The notes beneath the pieces are model-generated. The model had not been told where the DNA came from. It made no database searches and saw only the letters and a program-made list of their open reading frames with translations. Both the position numbers and the translations under genes were made by a program. From Epiperipatus broadwayi (taxonomy: Eukaryota; Onychophora; Udeonychophora; Euonychophora; Peripatidae), in contig JAQFVV010012434.1 of assembly GCA_028023455.1 (NCBI GenBank), forward strand, positions 4,346,928 to 4,410,927: a stretch of DNA of 64,000 bases. The letters are read 5' to 3'. How positions within the stretch are numbered: position 1 is the stretch's first letter; every line of letters begins with the position of its first letter. Below, piece by piece: positions 63,760-64,000 of this stretch.

Positions 63760-64000
63760 CATATTATTATTACTATTTGTGGGATATTCCATGTAGTGAA
63801 AAAGCTAAATGCTGACGTTTCAGTACAATATCAAGTACCTTCCTCAGAGCGTCCTCTTTCTCAAATCATAAGAATGCACGTGAGATTTAAAACCGTTTTT
63901 ATCGTTTTCTTTCTCCTCATATTTAAATTCTATTGGTTGAGAAGTTTTAAAATTTATTTTCTCTTCCAATAGCTTCTTCCAAATGTTGTTAATCTTCTTT
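63760..64000 (-). mobile_element. Second PLE LTR-like end, minus strand, runs off the window
   Basis: It begins directly after the (TA)n at 63739-63757. On the minus strand it holds a hammerhead-like core (63804-63855) followed by AGCATTTAGC and 'ttccatgtag..gggatattcc'-like sequence. The same end, decayed, forms the foldback at 27893-28039. The sequence continues past the window edge, so PLE coding sequence may follow outside. Confidence 0.6.
63804..63855 (-). ncRNA. Hammerhead ribozyme candidate, PLE family 4
   Basis: On the minus strand: GCT, core CTGAGGA, helix II AGGTAC-TTGATATT-GTACT (one bulged G), GAAA, palindromic helix III ACGT, cleavage C, then AGC. All invariant core bases are present. 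Helix I is only 3 bp adjacent to the core with no clear outer helix, so activity is uncertain. Confidence 0.6.

Overview
This window is a stretch of strongly A+T-rich, gene-poor metazoan nuclear DNA made mostly of retroelement debris. I see no intact protein-coding host gene, rRNA gene, functional tRNA gene or CRISPR array. The repeat mix is Penelope-like elements (PLEs) with GIY-YIG endonuclease, an RTE-type LINE, a ZBED/hAT-type transposase pseudogene, a pogo/Tigger-like DNA transposon, tRNA-derived SINEs and very many (TA)n tracts. This points to an invertebrate animal such as a mollusc or arthropod; the lineage cannot be fixed from the window.

The most interesting content is a set of hammerhead ribozymes (HHRs). 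At 2473-5608 there is an array of 409-bp monomers with no coding capacity. Every plus monomer carries a complete type I hammerhead: helix I with an internal loop, CTGATGA core, helix II, GAAA, helix III, then the cleavage C. The array is headed by about 1.25 inverted monomers, and the inversion point lies inside the hammerhead a few bases from the predicted cleavage site. This is the layout of a retrozyme, a non-autonomous circular-RNA retroelement. A second family (22.86-23.61 kb and 31.73-32.20 kb) repeats the pattern, again with inverted copies. Hammerheads also sit in PLE LTR-like pieces at 5.6-6.0 kb, 14.9-15.1 kb and 63.4-63.9 kb. In all four families helix III is a short perfect palindrome (ATCATGAT, ACTAGT, ACCGGT, ACGT), as expected for ribozymes that cleave as dimers. 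The retrozyme monomer shares about 110 bp just upstream of its ribozyme with a PLE LTR at 63.48-63.59 kb, which links the parasite to its likely helper.

Layout: 1-2.4 kb, a dispersed repeat end and featureless DNA; 2.47-6.0 kb, retrozyme array and PLE LTR; 6.53-7.70 kb, Tigger-like element; 7.7-11.9 kb, AT-rich DNA with small tandem duplications; 11.95-13.64 kb, ZBED/hAT pseudogene; 14.9-18.3 kb, PLE LTR relic, SINE and PLE RT/endonuclease pseudogene; 18.49-26.17 kb, two copies of a 2-kb repeat flanking an inverted small repeat and family-2 retrozyme, plus a second SINE; 27-29.9 kb, foldbacks and AT-rich DNA; 29.97-33.1 kb, decayed RTE with a retrozyme nested in it; 33-40.2 kb, AT-rich DNA with foldbacks; 40.25-42.78 kb, inverted PLE copies and an RTE 3' end; 42.9-63.4 kb, mostly unclassified AT-rich DNA with foldbacks, minisatellites, long (TA)n tracts and further dispersed repeats; 63.44-64.0 kb, two PLE LTR-like pieces with hammerheads in opposite orientation.

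The elements fit a helper/parasite economy. PLE reverse transcriptase-endonuclease would mobilise both its own ribozyme-bearing LTRs and the non-coding retrozymes, often into (TA)n tracts. All the coding copies seen here are broken, so any live helper must lie elsewhere in the genome.
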